Shown here: positions 11,620 to 20,436 of the stretch, piece by piece
Numbering within the stretch: position 1 is the stretch's first letter
Layout: the number at the start of each line of letters is the position of its first letter
NCBI GenBank assembly: GCA_963205165.1
Contig: CAUJJX010000021.1
Location: 1-45,418 of the forward strand
Origin: Pseudomonadota bacterium
GTDB lineage: Bacteria; Pseudomonadota; Gammaproteobacteria; Burkholderiales; Ga0077523
DNA: 45,418 bases
Reading direction: 5' to 3'
Notes under the pieces: generated by a model
The model's database searches: none
The model's input: the letters and a program-made list of their open reading frames with translations, nothing else
What the model was told of the DNA's origin: nothing
Translations under genes and position numbers: made by a program

Positions 11620-12798
11620 ATGACCGACGCAGTCATCGTTTCCACCGCCCGCACGCCGCTCTGCAAGTCGTGGCGCGGCGCCTTCAACATGACGCACGGC
11701 GCGACGCTCGGCGGCCACGCCGTGCAGCACGCGGTGGCGCGCGCCGGCATCGAGCCGGGCGAGGTGGAAGACGTCCTGATGGGCTGCGCGAACCCCGAGG
11801 GCGCGACCGGCTTCAACATCGCGCGCCAGATCGCGCTGCGCGCCGGGATGCCGGTCACGGTGTCGGGCGCGACGGTGAATCGCTTCTGCTCGTCGGGCCT
11901 CCAGACCATCGCGATGGCCGCGCAGCGCGTGATCGCCGGCGAGGCCGACATCTTCGTGGCGGGCGGCGTCGAGTCGATCTCGTGCGTGCAGAACGAGATG
12001 AACAAGCACATGGCGAACGAGGCCTGGCTCGTCGAGCACAAGCCCGAGATCTACTGGAGCATGCTGCAGACGGCCGAGACCGTCGCGAAGCGCTATGCCA
12101 TCGGCCGCGAAGCCCAGGATCGCTACGGCGTGCAGAGCCAGCTCCGTGCGGCGGCCGCGGCGGCTGCCGGGAAGACGAAGGACGAGATCGTGCCGATCGA
12201 GGTCACGATGAAGGTCGTCGACAAGGCGACCGGCCAGGAGTCGACGAAGGCGGTCGTCGCCGATCGCGACGAGGGCATCCGCGCCGACACGACGTACGAA
12301 GGTGTCTCGCAGATCAAGCCGGCGTTCGAGGGCGGCGTGATCTCGGCGGGCAACGCGAGCCAGTTCTCGGACGGTGCCTCGGCCGCGGTCGTGATGAACG
12401 CGAAGCTCGCCGAGCGCCGCGGGCTGCAGCCGATCGGCATCTTCCGCGGCTTCGCGGTCGCCGGCTGCGAGCCGGACGAGATGGGCATCGGCCCCGTCTT
12501 CGCGATCCCGAAGCTGCTCGCCCGTCACGGCCTGGGGGTCGACGACATCGGCCTGTGGGAACTCAACGAGGCCTTCGCCGTGCAGGTGATCTACTGCCGC
12601 GACAAGCTGGGCATCCCGGACGAGCGGCTCAACGTGAACGGCGGCTCGATCGCCGTCGGCCATCCGTACGGCGTGACGGGCGCGCGGCTCGTCGGGCACG
12701 CGCTGATCGAGGGCAAGCGCCGCGGCGTGAAGTACGCCGTCGTGACGATGTGCATCGGCGGCGGGATGGGCGCGGCGGGGTTGTTCGAGGTGGTGTGA
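11620..12798 (+). CDS. Acetyl-CoA acyltransferase (thiolase)
   Basis: 392 residues. Thiolase I/II family enzyme for thiolytic cleavage of 3-ketoacyl-CoA, or the reverse condensation. Catalytic residues are present: acyl-enzyme Cys90 in [11 protein letters not shown], His348 in [11 protein letters not shown] and Cys378 in [12 protein letters not shown] good ribosome site (GAGAGGAGTCCACC) precedes the ATG. A TACACT at 11555-11560 may be the -10 box. It is followed after ~190 bp, including a REP-like element, by an acyl-CoA dehydrogenase, in keeping with beta-oxidation. No hydratase/3-hydroxyacyl-CoA dehydrogenase gene accompanies it. Confidence 0.93.
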   Translation: MTDAVIVSTARTPLCKSWRGAFNMTHGATLGGHAVQHAVARAGIEPGEVEDVLMGCANPEGATGFNIARQIALRAGMPVTVSGATVNRFCSSGLQTIAMAAQRVIAGEADIFVAGGVESISCVQNEMNKHMANEAWLVEHKPEIYWSMLQTAETVAKRYAIGREAQDRYGVQSQLRAAAAAAAGKTKDEIVPIEVTMKVVDKATGQESTKAVVADRDEGIRADTTYEGVSQIKPAFEGGVISAGNASQFSDGASAAVVMNAKLAERRGLQPIGIFRGFAVAGCEPDEMGIGPVFAIPKLLARHGLGVDDIGLWELNEAFAVQVIYCRDKLGIPDERLNVNGGSIAVGHPYGVTGARLVGHALIEGKRRGVKYAVVTMCIGGGMGAAGLFEVV

Positions 12799-12838
12799 TT
12801 CGCGCGGGCCGAGTGGCGCGCCGGGCCGGTCCGAACGC

Positions 12839-12935
12839 GCAGGTCGGATCAGCGGCGCGAGCCGCGTGATCCGACGCCGTCGCCCGCACGATCGTCCGCG
12901 TCGGATTACGCGGCTTCGCCGCTAATCCGACCTAC
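12839..12935. repeat. REP-like composite element
   Basis: Two hairpins, GTCGGAT…ATCCGAC at 12843-12875 and 12900-12931, flank the conserved spacer in reverse orientation relative to the 10.5-kb copy. It lies between the thiolase and acyl-CoA dehydrogenase genes, both on the plus strand. Confidence 0.88.
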
Positions 12936-12992
12936 GAGAATTCGCTGCGCCTACGCCCGATTCACCACGTTCCAGGTTCACGACTCCCCGCC

Positions 12993-14801
12993 ATGCAATC
13001 GATGCTCATCAACCGCCGCGATCTCGACTTCCTGCTCCACGAGCTGCTCCAGGTCGAGAACCTCTGCTTCCGCGAACGCTACCGCGAGCACTCCCGCGAG
13101 ACCTTCGACGCCGTCATCGACACGGCGCTGAAGATCGCCGAAGAGAAGTTCGCGCCGCACGCCCGCAAGGCCGACGAGAACGAGCCGCGCTTCGAGGACG
13201 GTTGCGTCGTGATGATTCCCGAGGTGGCCGACGCGCTGAAGGCATTCGCGGACGCAGGTTTCATCTCCGCCGGCTTCGACGCCGAACTCGGCGGGATGCA
13301 GCTGCCCGTGACCGTCGCGCAGGCGGCGCTCGCGCTGTTCTTCTCGGCGAACGTCGGGACGGCCGCGTACCCGATGCTGACGATCGGCAACGCGAACCTC
13401 ATCCGCAAGTTCGGCACGGACGCGCAGCGCGGGACGTACCTGCCGCATCTGCTGTCGGGGCGGTTCTCCGGGACGATGTGCCTGTCGGAACCGCAGGCGG
13501 GCTCGTCGTTGTCCGACATCGTGACGCGCGCCGAGCCGCAGCCGGACGGCACGTACCGCCTCTTCGGCCAGAAGATGTGGATCTCCGGCGGCGATCACGA
13601 GCTGACGGAGAACATCGTGCACCTCGTGCTCGCGAAGATCCCCGGCGGGCCGCCCGGCGTGAAGGGCATCTCGCTGTTCCTCGTGCCGAAGCGGCTGATG
13701 AATGCCGACGGCAGCGTGGGCGAACGCAACGACGTCGCGCTCGCGGGTCTGAATCACAAGATGGGCTACCGCGGCACGACGAACTGCGTGCTGAACTTCG
13801 GCGAGCAGGACGGCGCCGTCGGCACGCTCGTCGGCGAGATGCACAAGGGCCTCGCGTGCATGTTCCACATGATGAACGAGGCGCGCATCGGTGTCGGACT
13901 CGGCGCCGTGATGCTCGGCTACACGGGCTACCTGCATTCGGTCGCGTACGCCCGCGACCGCGCGCAGGGGCGTCCGATGCTCGCGAAGGACGCCACGAAG
14001 CCGCAGGTGAAGATCGTCGAACACCCCGACGTGCGGCGGATGCTGCTCGCGCAGAAGGCCTACGTCGAAGGCGGACTCGCGCTGTGCCTCTACGCGGCGA
14101 GCCTCGTCGACGAGGCGAACACGGCGCACGACGAGCGTGCCCGGAAAGGCGCCACGCTGCTGCTCGAGGTGCTCACGCCGATCGTGAAATCATGGCCGTC
14201 GCAGTGGTGCCTCGAGGCGAACAACCTCGCGATCCAGGTGCACGGCGGGTACGGCTACACGCGCGAATATCCCGTCGAGCGCTTCTACCGCGACAACCGG
14301 CTGAACCCGATCCACGAGGGCACGAACGGCATCCAGGCGCTCGACCTCCTCGGCCGGAAGGTCGGCATGGACGACGGGGCCGCGATCCAGCGGCTCGCGA
14401 TGGAGATCGATCGCACGGCACGCGAGGCGAAAGGCTGCGACTCCGCGGAGCTGCGCCGCTGCGGCGAGCACCTGACCGACGCCTTCGCGAACATCATGGA
14501 GGTCGTGCGCAACACGCTCTGCGCGACGGGCAAGGGCCACGCCGAACTCGCACTCGCGAACGCGCACGTGTTCCTCGAACTCACGGGCCACGTCGTGATC
14601 GCGTGGATGTGGCTGCGGCAGGCGCTCGTCGCCGTGCGCCGCGTCGGCGAGGTGGACGGCGCCGAGCGCGACTTCTACCAGGGCAAGCTCCAGGCGTGCA
14701 GCTACTTCTTCCGCTGGGAACTGCCGAAGACACAGCAGTGGTACCAGCTCCTGAACGACATGGACCCGACCTGCCTCGAGATGCAGGACGAGTGGTTCTG
14801 A
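12993..14801 (+). CDS. Large acyl-CoA dehydrogenase (DmdC/FadE-like)
   Basis: 602 residues. FAD-dependent acyl-CoA dehydrogenase of the long ~600-residue class, which has an extra C-terminal domain compared with the ~390-residue classical enzymes; this class includes 3-methylmercaptopropionyl-CoA dehydrogenases. Visible features: CLSEPQAGSSLSDI and MWISGGDHEL (flavin/substrate domain), MNEARIGVGLGAVMLGYTGY, QVHGGYGYTREYPVERFYRDNR, and the catalytic base Glu442 in IHEGTNGIQALDLLGRKV. The substrate cannot be read from sequence. It follows the thiolase, suggesting a degradation pathway. Confidence 0.9.
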   Translation: MQSMLINRRDLDFLLHELLQVENLCFRERYREHSRETFDAVIDTALKIAEEKFAPHARKADENEPRFEDGCVVMIPEVADALKAFADAGFISAGFDAELGGMQLPVTVAQAALALFFSANVGTAAYPMLTIGNANLIRKFGTDAQRGTYLPHLLSGRFSGTMCLSEPQAGSSLSDIVTRAEPQPDGTYRLFGQKMWISGGDHELTENIVHLVLAKIPGGPPGVKGISLFLVPKRLMNADGSVGERNDVALAGLNHKMGYRGTTNCVLNFGEQDGAVGTLVGEMHKGLACMFHMMNEARIGVGLGAVMLGYTGYLHSVAYARDRAQGRPMLAKDATKPQVKIVEHPDVRRMLLAQKAYVEGGLALCLYAASLVDEANTAHDERARKGATLLLEVLTPIVKSWPSQWCLEANNLAIQVHGGYGYTREYPVERFYRDNRLNPIHEGTNGIQALDLLGRKVGMDDGAAIQRLAMEIDRTAREAKGCDSAELRRCGEHLTDAFANIMEVVRNTLCATGKGHAELALANAHVFLELTGHVVIAWMWLRQALVAVRRVGEVDGAERDFYQGKLQACSYFFRWELPKTQQWYQLLNDMDPTCLEMQDEWF

Positions 14802-14893
14802 AATCGCGGCGGCGGGTGCCGCCTGCCTCTCGCGCGCCCGGCTGAATTCGTCGGCAGCGCATCCGGTCCGGTCGCCCGGACCGGGTCGCCGTA

Positions 14894-15766
14894 TCAGACG
14901 CGAGCGCGGCGGGCGCGGGCTGCGAGCACCAGTCCACCCAGTCCGAGCAGGACGATCGAGCCGGGTTCCGGAATGGGCGCGGCCACGGGGATCGTCTCGA
15001 TCTCCCAGCGCAGGATGTCGTGATTGTTGCGCAGCGAACCCGTGGCCGACGTGAAGCCGAAGTAGACGTCGTCGCCCAGTGCTTTCGCGTCGAGATCGAC
15101 CGTGGTCGAGATCGCGGCATCCGTCGGGCGCAAGGCGCTGGCGCCCTGTGCCACGCGGACAGCGAGCACGTCCGCAACGCCGTCGTAGTCGACCCATGCA
15201 CTCCAGACCTGTCCGTTGTTGAAGAGGCCTTCGGTGATCTTCTTCGCGACGACGGACTGCACGGATCCGTCGAGGTCGATGCCCACATGGTTACCGTCGG
15301 CGTCGACGGGCGCGCCGTTGTTGAACGTGTCGAACTCGACACCCGCCCCGAACCAGAAACCGCGGTAGCCCATTCCCTCGCCGGCGGTGCCCGTCGTGTT
15401 GTTGGCGGTGTTCATGACGAAGACGATGCCGTCGGCGCCCTTCACGGGGAACTCGCCGGACTCGTAGAAGCCGTCGCCCTGCGTCATGCGGAACTGGAAG
15501 TAAGTCGAGAACGAGACGTTGTCTGCGAGCGATACGGCGGTCTTCAGGAAGGCGGAGCCCTTCTGGGAGTAGTTGTCGGTCAGCCGAAGGACCTTGCGAC
15601 CGGCGTCGTCGGTGACGGCGTTGCCGATCGTCGCGGCACGGTCGTTGAGTTGCAGGCCCGACACATCGGCGAAGTCGGTGTACGCGAGATCGATGGCGGA
15701 GGCCATCGTGGCGCCGGTCAGCAGGCATGCGGCCGCGATCGTGGATACGAGTTTCGAAGGTCTCAT
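14894..15766 (-). CDS. Secreted legume-lectin-like PEP-CTERM protein
   Basis: 290 residues. An N-terminal signal peptide (KLVSTIAAACLLTGATMASA) is followed by a beta-sandwich resembling bacterial L-type lectins (GADGIVFVMN, GVEFDTFNNG, HVGIDLDGS, WSAWVDYDGVADVLAVRV, DDVYFGFTSATG). The C-terminus is a textbook PEP-CTERM sorting signal: PIPEPGSIV, a hydrophobic helix (LLGLGGLVLA) and an Arg cluster. Exosortase should cleave it and pass the protein to the cell surface or extracellular matrix, where it would bind glycans. No exosortase gene lies in this window. Strand and position suggest a monocistronic gene. Confidence 0.9.
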   Translation of the reverse strand: MRPSKLVSTIAAACLLTGATMASAIDLAYTDFADVSGLQLNDRAATIGNAVTDDAGRKVLRLTDNYSQKGSAFLKTAVSLADNVSFSTYFQFRMTQGDGFYESGEFPVKGADGIVFVMNTANNTTGTAGEGMGYRGFWFGAGVEFDTFNNGAPVDADGNHVGIDLDGSVQSVVAKKITEGLFNNGQVWSAWVDYDGVADVLAVRVAQGASALRPTDAAISTTVDLDAKALGDDVYFGFTSATGSLRNNHDILRWEIETIPVAAPIPEPGSIVLLGLGGLVLAARARRARV

Positions 15767-16139
15767 CGTGTCGTCTTGGTGAGTGGATCGGTACGGTGGC
15801 GGGCGGCGGAAACACGCACCGTGCCAGACGTGTCGGGGTGACGCCGCGTCAATGACTTGCGCACGTCGTGTCGCGCCAGTGCGCGTCGGGTGTCAATCGA
15901 TCCGACAGCGGCGCCGCGTGTTCTCCCGGCATTGCGTGTCCATCGAACAGCGGGTCCCGGTGGAAGACCGACAACGCACGCCGGCCGCGTCGAATCCGGC
16001 CGGCCCCCGACCCCGGTCACGACAGGCGCCCGCGGCACGACGCGACCGGTCCGATGGATCGCTGTCCTGCGACAACGCGTGATAACTTCGCCGCTTCGTC
16101 CGCGGCGACGCGGCATCGACGACATCGTGAGGGAATCCC
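15767..16139. other. Divergent intergenic region
   Basis: 373 bp between the divergent lectin (-) and SDR (+) genes. It has no convincing open frame, repeat or terminator. It must hold both promoters, but no clear -35/-10 pair was recognised. A ribosome-site-like GAGGGAATCCC immediately precedes the SDR start at 16140. Confidence 0.6.
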
Positions 16140-16916
16140 ATGGACGTGAAGACACTGTTCGATCTCGGCGGGAAGGTGGCACTGGTCACCGGCGGGTCCC
16201 GCGGGCTCGGCCTGCAGATGGCGGAGGCGCTCGGCGAACTGGGCGCGAAGGTGGCGATCACGGCCCGCAAGGCCGGCGAGCTCGCCGAGGCCGAGGCGCA
16301 CCTGAAGGGCATGGGCATCGACGTGATGACGCACGTCTCCGATCTCTCCGACGCCGCGGCCGCGCAGCCGCTCGTGGATGCGGTGATGGCGAAGTGGGGG
16401 CAGATCGACATCCTCGTGAACAACGCCGGCGCGAGCTGGGGCGCGCCCGCCGAGGTGCATCCGCTCGACGCGTGGCACAAGGTGATGAACCTCAACGTGA
16501 CGGCGCTCTTCGTGCTGTCGCAGGCCGTCGCGAACGCCACGATGATCCCGCGGAAGCAGGGCAAGATCATCAACATCGCGTCGATCGCGGGCCTGAAGGG
16601 CACCGACCCGCACTTCATGCCGACGATCGCCTACAACTCGAGCAAGGGCGCCGTCGTGAACTTCACGCGGTCGCTCGCGGCCGAGTGGGCGCAGCACGGC
16701 ATCCACGTGAACGCCATCGCCCCGGGCGTGTTCCCGAGCAAGATGGCCAAGGGGATGATCGAGCGGTCCGAGGCGTACATCCTCGATCACACGCCGATGC
16801 GCCGGCTGGGCTCCGACTTCGACCTGAAGGGCACCGTCGCGCTGCTCGCGTCGCAGGCGTCCGACTACATGACCGGCGTGATCATCCCCGTGGACGGCGG
16901 GTTCTCGGCCGTATGA
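16140..16916 (+). CDS. SDR-family NAD(P)-dependent oxidoreductase
   Basis: 258 residues, classical short-chain dehydrogenase/reductase. Nucleotide-binding TGGSRGLG lies at residues 17-24, NNAG follows in the middle (ILVNNAGASWG), and the catalytic pair is Tyr165/Lys169 in AYNSSKGAVVNF with the Ser in NIASIAG upstream. The C-terminal DYMTGVIIPVDGGFSAV is typical. The basic residue after the second strand (AITARKAGE) suggests NADP(H) preference. Its stop overlaps the thioesterase start as ATGA, so the two are co-translated. Confidence 0.9.
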   Translation: MDVKTLFDLGGKVALVTGGSRGLGLQMAEALGELGAKVAITARKAGELAEAEAHLKGMGIDVMTHVSDLSDAAAAQPLVDAVMAKWGQIDILVNNAGASWGAPAEVHPLDAWHKVMNLNVTALFVLSQAVANATMIPRKQGKIINIASIAGLKGTDPHFMPTIAYNSSKGAVVNFTRSLAAEWAQHGIHVNAIAPGVFPSKMAKGMIERSEAYILDHTPMRRLGSDFDLKGTVALLASQASDYMTGVIIPVDGGFSAV

Positions 16917-17323
16917 GCAAGGCCGCCGGATTCGACATCGAGATCCCGTACGTCGCGCATCTCGGCATCCGCAAGCTCGCCGAGGAAACCGGGTCCGTCA
17001 CGACGGGCCTCCACGTGAATCCCGAACTGATGAACAGCTGGCACGTCGCGCACGGCGGCGCCGTCATGTCGATCCTCGACGCGACGATGGGCATGAGCGC
17101 GAAGTCGCTCGACCCCGAGGCCAACGGTGCGACGACCGTCGAGCTGAAGGTGAACTTCCTCGCGGCCGCCACGGGCGACATCACCGCGAAGGGCTTCGCG
17201 CAGCGCGCCGGCCGCTCGCTCGTGTTCGTCGAGGGCGAGGTGCGCAGCGCGAGCGGCGACCTCCTCGCGAAGGCCACCGGCACGTTCAAGCTCCGGCACC
17301 CCGCCGCCCGCCATCCCACCTGA
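16913..17323 (+). CDS. PaaI-type hotdog thioesterase
   Basis: 136 residues. Hotdog-fold acyl-CoA thioesterase of the PaaI/YbgC-like group: LMNSWHVAHGGAVMSILDATMGMSAKS carries the conserved HGG and the acidic LDATMG helix, followed by TTVELKVNFLAAATGD and RSLVFVEGEVRS. It is predicted to hydrolyse CoA thioesters of aryl or short-chain acids. Starts inside the SDR stop (ATGA) and ends 7 bp before the esterase start, so it belongs to a four-gene operon (16140-18520). Confidence 0.9.
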   Translation: MSKAAGFDIEIPYVAHLGIRKLAEETGSVTTGLHVNPELMNSWHVAHGGAVMSILDATMGMSAKSLDPEANGATTVELKVNFLAAATGDITAKGFAQRAGRSLVFVEGEVRSASGDLLAKATGTFKLRHPAARHPT

Positions 17324-17330
17324 GAAATCC

Positions 17331-18281
17331 ATGCCCCTCGATCCACAGATCCAGACCGTCCTCCAGGCCGTGAAGGCCGCCGCGCTGCCGGAGTTCTGGC
17401 AGCTCACGCCCGACCAGGCGCGCGAGCAGTACAAGCAGCGGATCAAGCGCATGGACGTGCGCGACGAGCCGATCCACGAGGTCGAGGACAAGCCCATCGA
17501 GGGCCCGGAAGGCGGCGCGCTCATGCTGCGCATCTACCGTCCGCGCAAGGCCGAGAGCGGCGAGCTGATGCCGGCGCTCGTCTGGTACCACGGCGGCGGT
17601 TTCGTCATCGGTGACCTCGACACGCACGACACGGCCTGCCGGCAGCTCGCGAAGGCGGGCGACTGCATCGTCGTCGCCGTGCACTACCGGCTCGCGCCGG
17701 AATCGCGCTTCCCCGCGGCCGTCGACGACAGCATGGCGGCACTCCGCTGGCTCGCGCGACGCGGCCACGAGATCGGCGTCGACCCGGACCGCATCGCAAC
17801 AGGTGGCGACAGCGCGGGCGGCAATCTCGCGACGGTGTGTGCACTGCTCGCGCGCAACGAGGGTTTCCCGAAGCTGTCGCTGCAGCTGCTGATCTATCCG
17901 TGCGTCGCGCCGGAGCCCGAGACGCCGTCGCACTACGCGTTCGCCGAAGGCCACCTGCTCACGCGGAAGACGCTGACGTGGTTCTACAAGCAGTACATCC
18001 GCAACTCGACCGACACGCGCGACTTCCGGTTCGGTCCGCTGATCGCCGAGGATTTCTCGAACCTGCCACCGGCCTTCGTGCTCGTCGCGGGCTACGACCC
18101 GCTGCGGGACGAAGGCGTGCAGTACGCCGCGAAGCTCATCGAGGCCGGCAATCGATGCACGCTCGTCAACTACGAGGGCATGGTGCACGGCTTCCTGCTG
18201 ATGCCCGGTGCCGTCGATGCCGTGAAGCGCGCGGTCGCCGAGTCGGGCGCAGCGCTGCGGGCCGCGTTCGCGCGCCGCTGA
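17331..18281 (+). CDS. HSL-family alpha/beta hydrolase (esterase)
   Basis: 316 residues of the hormone-sensitive-lipase group. The oxyanion-hole HGGG is at residues 87-90. The nucleophile is Ser161 in GDSAGGN, the acid Asp256 in AGYDPLRDEG and the base His286 in GMVHGF. It is predicted to be cytosolic and to cleave short acyl esters; no signal peptide is seen. Operon partner of the preceding SDR and thioesterase. Confidence 0.92.
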   Translation: MPLDPQIQTVLQAVKAAALPEFWQLTPDQAREQYKQRIKRMDVRDEPIHEVEDKPIEGPEGGALMLRIYRPRKAESGELMPALVWYHGGGFVIGDLDTHDTACRQLAKAGDCIVVAVHYRLAPESRFPAAVDDSMAALRWLARRGHEIGVDPDRIATGGDSAGGNLATVCALLARNEGFPKLSLQLLIYPCVAPEPETPSHYAFAEGHLLTRKTLTWFYKQYIRNSTDTRDFRFGPLIAEDFSNLPPAFVLVAGYDPLRDEGVQYAAKLIEAGNRCTLVNYEGMVHGFLLMPGAVDAVKRAVAESGAALRAAFARR

Positions 18282-18328
18282 ACGACGCAGTTCCATACGA
18301 CGCAGGTCCATACAACGAGGAGACCGCC

Positions 18329-18520
18329 ATGCCGCTCGTCCACATCACATTGCTCGAAGGCCGCACCCCGGAACAGAAGCGCGCCGCGCTGACCGAAGTC
18401 ACGCGGGCACTCGAACGCACGCTCGGCGCGAAGCCGGAGGCGATCCGGGTGTGGTTCACGGAACTGCCGAAGACCGACCTGGCGATCGGCGGGGTGACGG
18501 CGGCTGAACTGGGGAAGTAG
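18329..18520 (+). CDS. 4-oxalocrotonate tautomerase family protein
   Basis: 63 residues. The N-terminal PLVHITLLEGRTPEQKRAAL begins with the catalytic Pro exposed after Met removal and matches the beta-alpha-beta 4-OT fold; the rest (VTRALERTLGAKPEAIRVWFTELP) continues it. The family isomerises enol and keto acids in aromatic and other catabolic pathways. ACGAGGAGACC before the ATG is a good ribosome site. It closes the SDR-thioesterase-esterase operon. Confidence 0.9.
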   Translation: MPLVHITLLEGRTPEQKRAALTEVTRALERTLGAKPEAIRVWFTELPKTDLAIGGVTAAELGK

Positions 18521-18531
18521 CGGGGGGCGGC

Positions 18532-18575
18532 GGCCCTCTCCCCCGGCCCCTCTCCCGCAAGCGGGCGAGGGGAGC
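18532..18575. repeat. GAGAGGG palindromic repeat, forward copy
   Basis: Segment of the form CCCTCTCCCCCGGCCCCTCTCCCGC, then AAGCGGGCGAGGGGAGC. It contains the hairpin CCCGC-AA-GCGGG. It is found in inverted orientation at 18747-18788 and as a divergent pair at 44510-44551/44592-44636. It lies just after the tautomerase stop. Confidence 0.85.
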
Positions 18576-18647
18576 GGTCGTCGCCAATGAGAGGGCTGCG
18601 CGCGAGTGACCTTGGTCAATGTCTCGGGTCCGCGAGGCGAGCCGGGT

Positions 18648-19130
18648 ATGACGAAAGATCGAGCGGTTGAACCCGCCCGCGCGTCGCGCGAGAAGTGCGA
18701 TGAGTCCGACGCCGATGCGTCACGCGGTGATCATCGCGTTGCCGATCTCCCCTCGCCCGCTCGCGGGAGAGGGGCCGGGGGAGAGGGCGACGCCACATTG
18801 CTCGATCGCGCGAAGGCGCTGCGGACCCGACAGACCGATGCAGAACAGCGACTCTGGTATCACCTGCGCGCGCATCGATTCATGGGGTTGAAATTCAGGC
18901 GCCAGTGTCCCGTCGGTCGTTACATCGTCGATTTCATGTGCCTGACCCCGAAGCTCGTCATCGAACTCGACGGCGGTCAGCACGCTGACGAAGCGGACTA
19001 CGACGACCGCCGAGATCGATGGCTTCGCGCACAGGGTTTCACGGTGCTGCGTTTCTGGAACCACGACGTGCTTCGCGATACCGACGCGGTACTCGAGAGG
19101 ATCAGGCAGGTCGCGGTTTCGCTCGCTTGA
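18648..19130 (+). CDS. DUF559 endonuclease-like protein
   Basis: About 160 residues from ATG 18648; the conserved part starts near 18799. The DUF559/Vsr-like nuclease core is clear: LRTRQTDAEQRLWYHLRAHR, KFRRQCPVGRYIVDFMC, LVIELDGGQHADEADYDDRRDRWLRAQGFTVLRFWNHDVL. Its acidic and Gln/His residues fit a PD-(D/E)XK-type site. The region before the core is translated from a palindromic repeat (LPSPARGRGAGGEGD) and is probably not functional. Starts at GTG 18606 or TTG 18798 are possible. DNA target and role are unknown. Confidence 0.8.
   Translation: MTKDRAVEPARASREKCDESDADASRGDHRVADLPSPARGRGAGGEGDATLLDRAKALRTRQTDAEQRLWYHLRAHRFMGLKFRRQCPVGRYIVDFMCLTPKLVIELDGGQHADEADYDDRRDRWLRAQGFTVLRFWNHDVLRDTDAVLERIRQVAVSLA
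18747..18788. repeat. GAGAGGG palindromic repeat, inverted copy
   Basis: Reverse complement of the element at 18532, here lying inside the 5' part of the DUF559 open frame. The two inverted copies enclose about 170 bp. Confidence 0.85.
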
Positions 19131-19276
19131 CGGAACCTCCGGGGGTTTGCAGCGTCAGGCGTTCGTCGCCCTCAGATACACGCGGTATACACGGCCGAGT
19201 TAGTCCATGCGCTCGGCCTCGGTGGCGTCGCAGATGCAGCCGGGTCAGGGCTATCGTTCGTCGCAGCGTCCGGCGA

Positions 19277-20218
19277 TCACGCCTTCGCGGCGTCGTTCCA
19301 CGCGACCGTCGGCAGGCCGTTGCGCGCGAGCTGGGCGTCGAGCAGGCCCGTCATGAAGTTCGCACCGTAGCCGTCGGCCACTGCGCGCTCGATGCTCGCC
19401 CGGACCGTCGCCGCGATCGGTGATTCGAGCCCGGCATCGGCCGCGAGATGCGTGAAGTACGTGATGTCCTTGCAGGCGTTCGACACGAAGAACTTCATGC
19501 GGTCGGCCTCGCCTGCGACGGCGCCCCCGACGACCATCTGGAAGAGGCCCGAATTCATCACGCCGGGCGCCGTCAGCTCGTGCCATTTCTTCGGGTCGAT
19601 GCCCGTCTTCACGCATGCCGCGTAGGCCTCGGCCATCACCGAAAGCATGCCCATCGTCAGGTAGTTGTTGATGAGCTTCAGCGTGATCGCCTCGCCGACG
19701 GCGCCGATGTGGAAGATGTTTTCGGCGAACGCGCCGATCACCGGCCGGATGCGTTCGAAGGTCGCGGGCGCCGCGCCGACGAGCACGTTCAGCTTGCCGG
19801 CCTCGGCCTCCGGCGGGGTGCGCGACAGCGGCGCATCGGAGAAGTCGATGCCGCGTTCCGCGAGCGCCGCCGCGACGCGCCGGGTCATCGGCGGCTCGTT
19901 GGTCGAGCAGTCGACGACGACGCTTCCGGGTGCCATCGTCGCGAGGAGTCCGCCTTCGCCGAACACGACCGACTCGACCTGCGGCGCGCCCGTCACGCAG
20001 AGGATCACGACGTCGGATCTCGCCCCGACGTCCGCGACGGTCGCAGCGGCCGTCGCGCCGCGCTGCACGAGATCGGCGACGCTCTCCGGTTTGTACGGGT
20101 CGTGCGCGACGAGCGGCCAGCCTTTCTCGACGACGTTGCGGCCGATGCCGTGGCCCATGAGGCCGGCGCCGATGAGTCCGACGCGTTCGCGGGGGACGGG
20201 AGGGGTGGGGTGCGTCAT
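19277..20218 (-). CDS. 3-hydroxyisobutyrate dehydrogenase-family oxidoreductase
   Basis: 313 residues. Beta-hydroxyacid dehydrogenase: Rossmann motif VGLIGAGLMGHGIGRN at the N-terminus, the VVVDCSTNEPP segment, DAPLSRTPPEAEAGKLNVLVG (substrate loop) and the catalytic Lys in GEAITLKLINNYLTMG. NAD(P)-dependent oxidation of a 3-hydroxy acid, or reduction of a semialdehyde, is expected; the substrate is unknown. ATG 20218 gives the usual N-terminus; the longer frame runs into repetitive DNA. Divergent from the GntR-controlled operon, so it probably belongs to the same pathway. Confidence 0.88.
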   Translation of the reverse strand: MTHPTPPVPRERVGLIGAGLMGHGIGRNVVEKGWPLVAHDPYKPESVADLVQRGATAAATVADVGARSDVVILCVTGAPQVESVVFGEGGLLATMAPGSVVVDCSTNEPPMTRRVAAALAERGIDFSDAPLSRTPPEAEAGKLNVLVGAAPATFERIRPVIGAFAENIFHIGAVGEAITLKLINNYLTMGMLSVMAEAYAACVKTGIDPKKWHELTAPGVMNSGLFQMVVGGAVAGEADRMKFFVSNACKDITYFTHLAADAGLESPIAATVRASIERAVADGYGANFMTGLLDAQLARNGLPTVAWNDAAKA

Positions 20219-20317
20219 GTCGGAGCGGGCCTCGTGGTGTCGTGACGGGCGCCATTGTCGTGCGGCCGGCGTCATCGTGGTGGTATGGGTGCCATCGTGG
20301 CGTTGGTGGCGACTCGG

Positions 20318-20417
20318 TGCCATTGCCGGCAGCCGGGTGGTGTTGCGGGCGACATGTTGGTGTTGCTGCCGACCCGATGGCGTTGCTGCCGCCATGGCGG
20401 CGTTGCTGCCGCAACGG
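20318..20417. repeat. Imperfect 20-bp tandem repeat array
   Basis: Five adjacent units of exactly 20 bp with drift: TGCCATTGCCGGCAGCCGGG, TGGTGTTGCGGGCGACATGT, TGGTGTTGCTGCCGACCCGA, TGGCGTTGCTGCCGCCATGG and CGGCGTTGCTGCCGCAACGG. The last three are the closest to each other. The array lies in the divergent control region 40 bp before the GntR palindrome. It could be an array of binding sites spaced two helical turns apart, or a decayed tandem repeat. Confidence 0.75.
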
Positions 20418-20436
20418 CATCCATCCGCGGATCAGG

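Noticed and set aside
18532..18788. Insertion sequence bounded by the inverted GAGAGGG repeats
   Set aside because: The enclosed ~170 bp has no transposase and no target-site duplication was recognised; treated as paired palindromic repeats instead.
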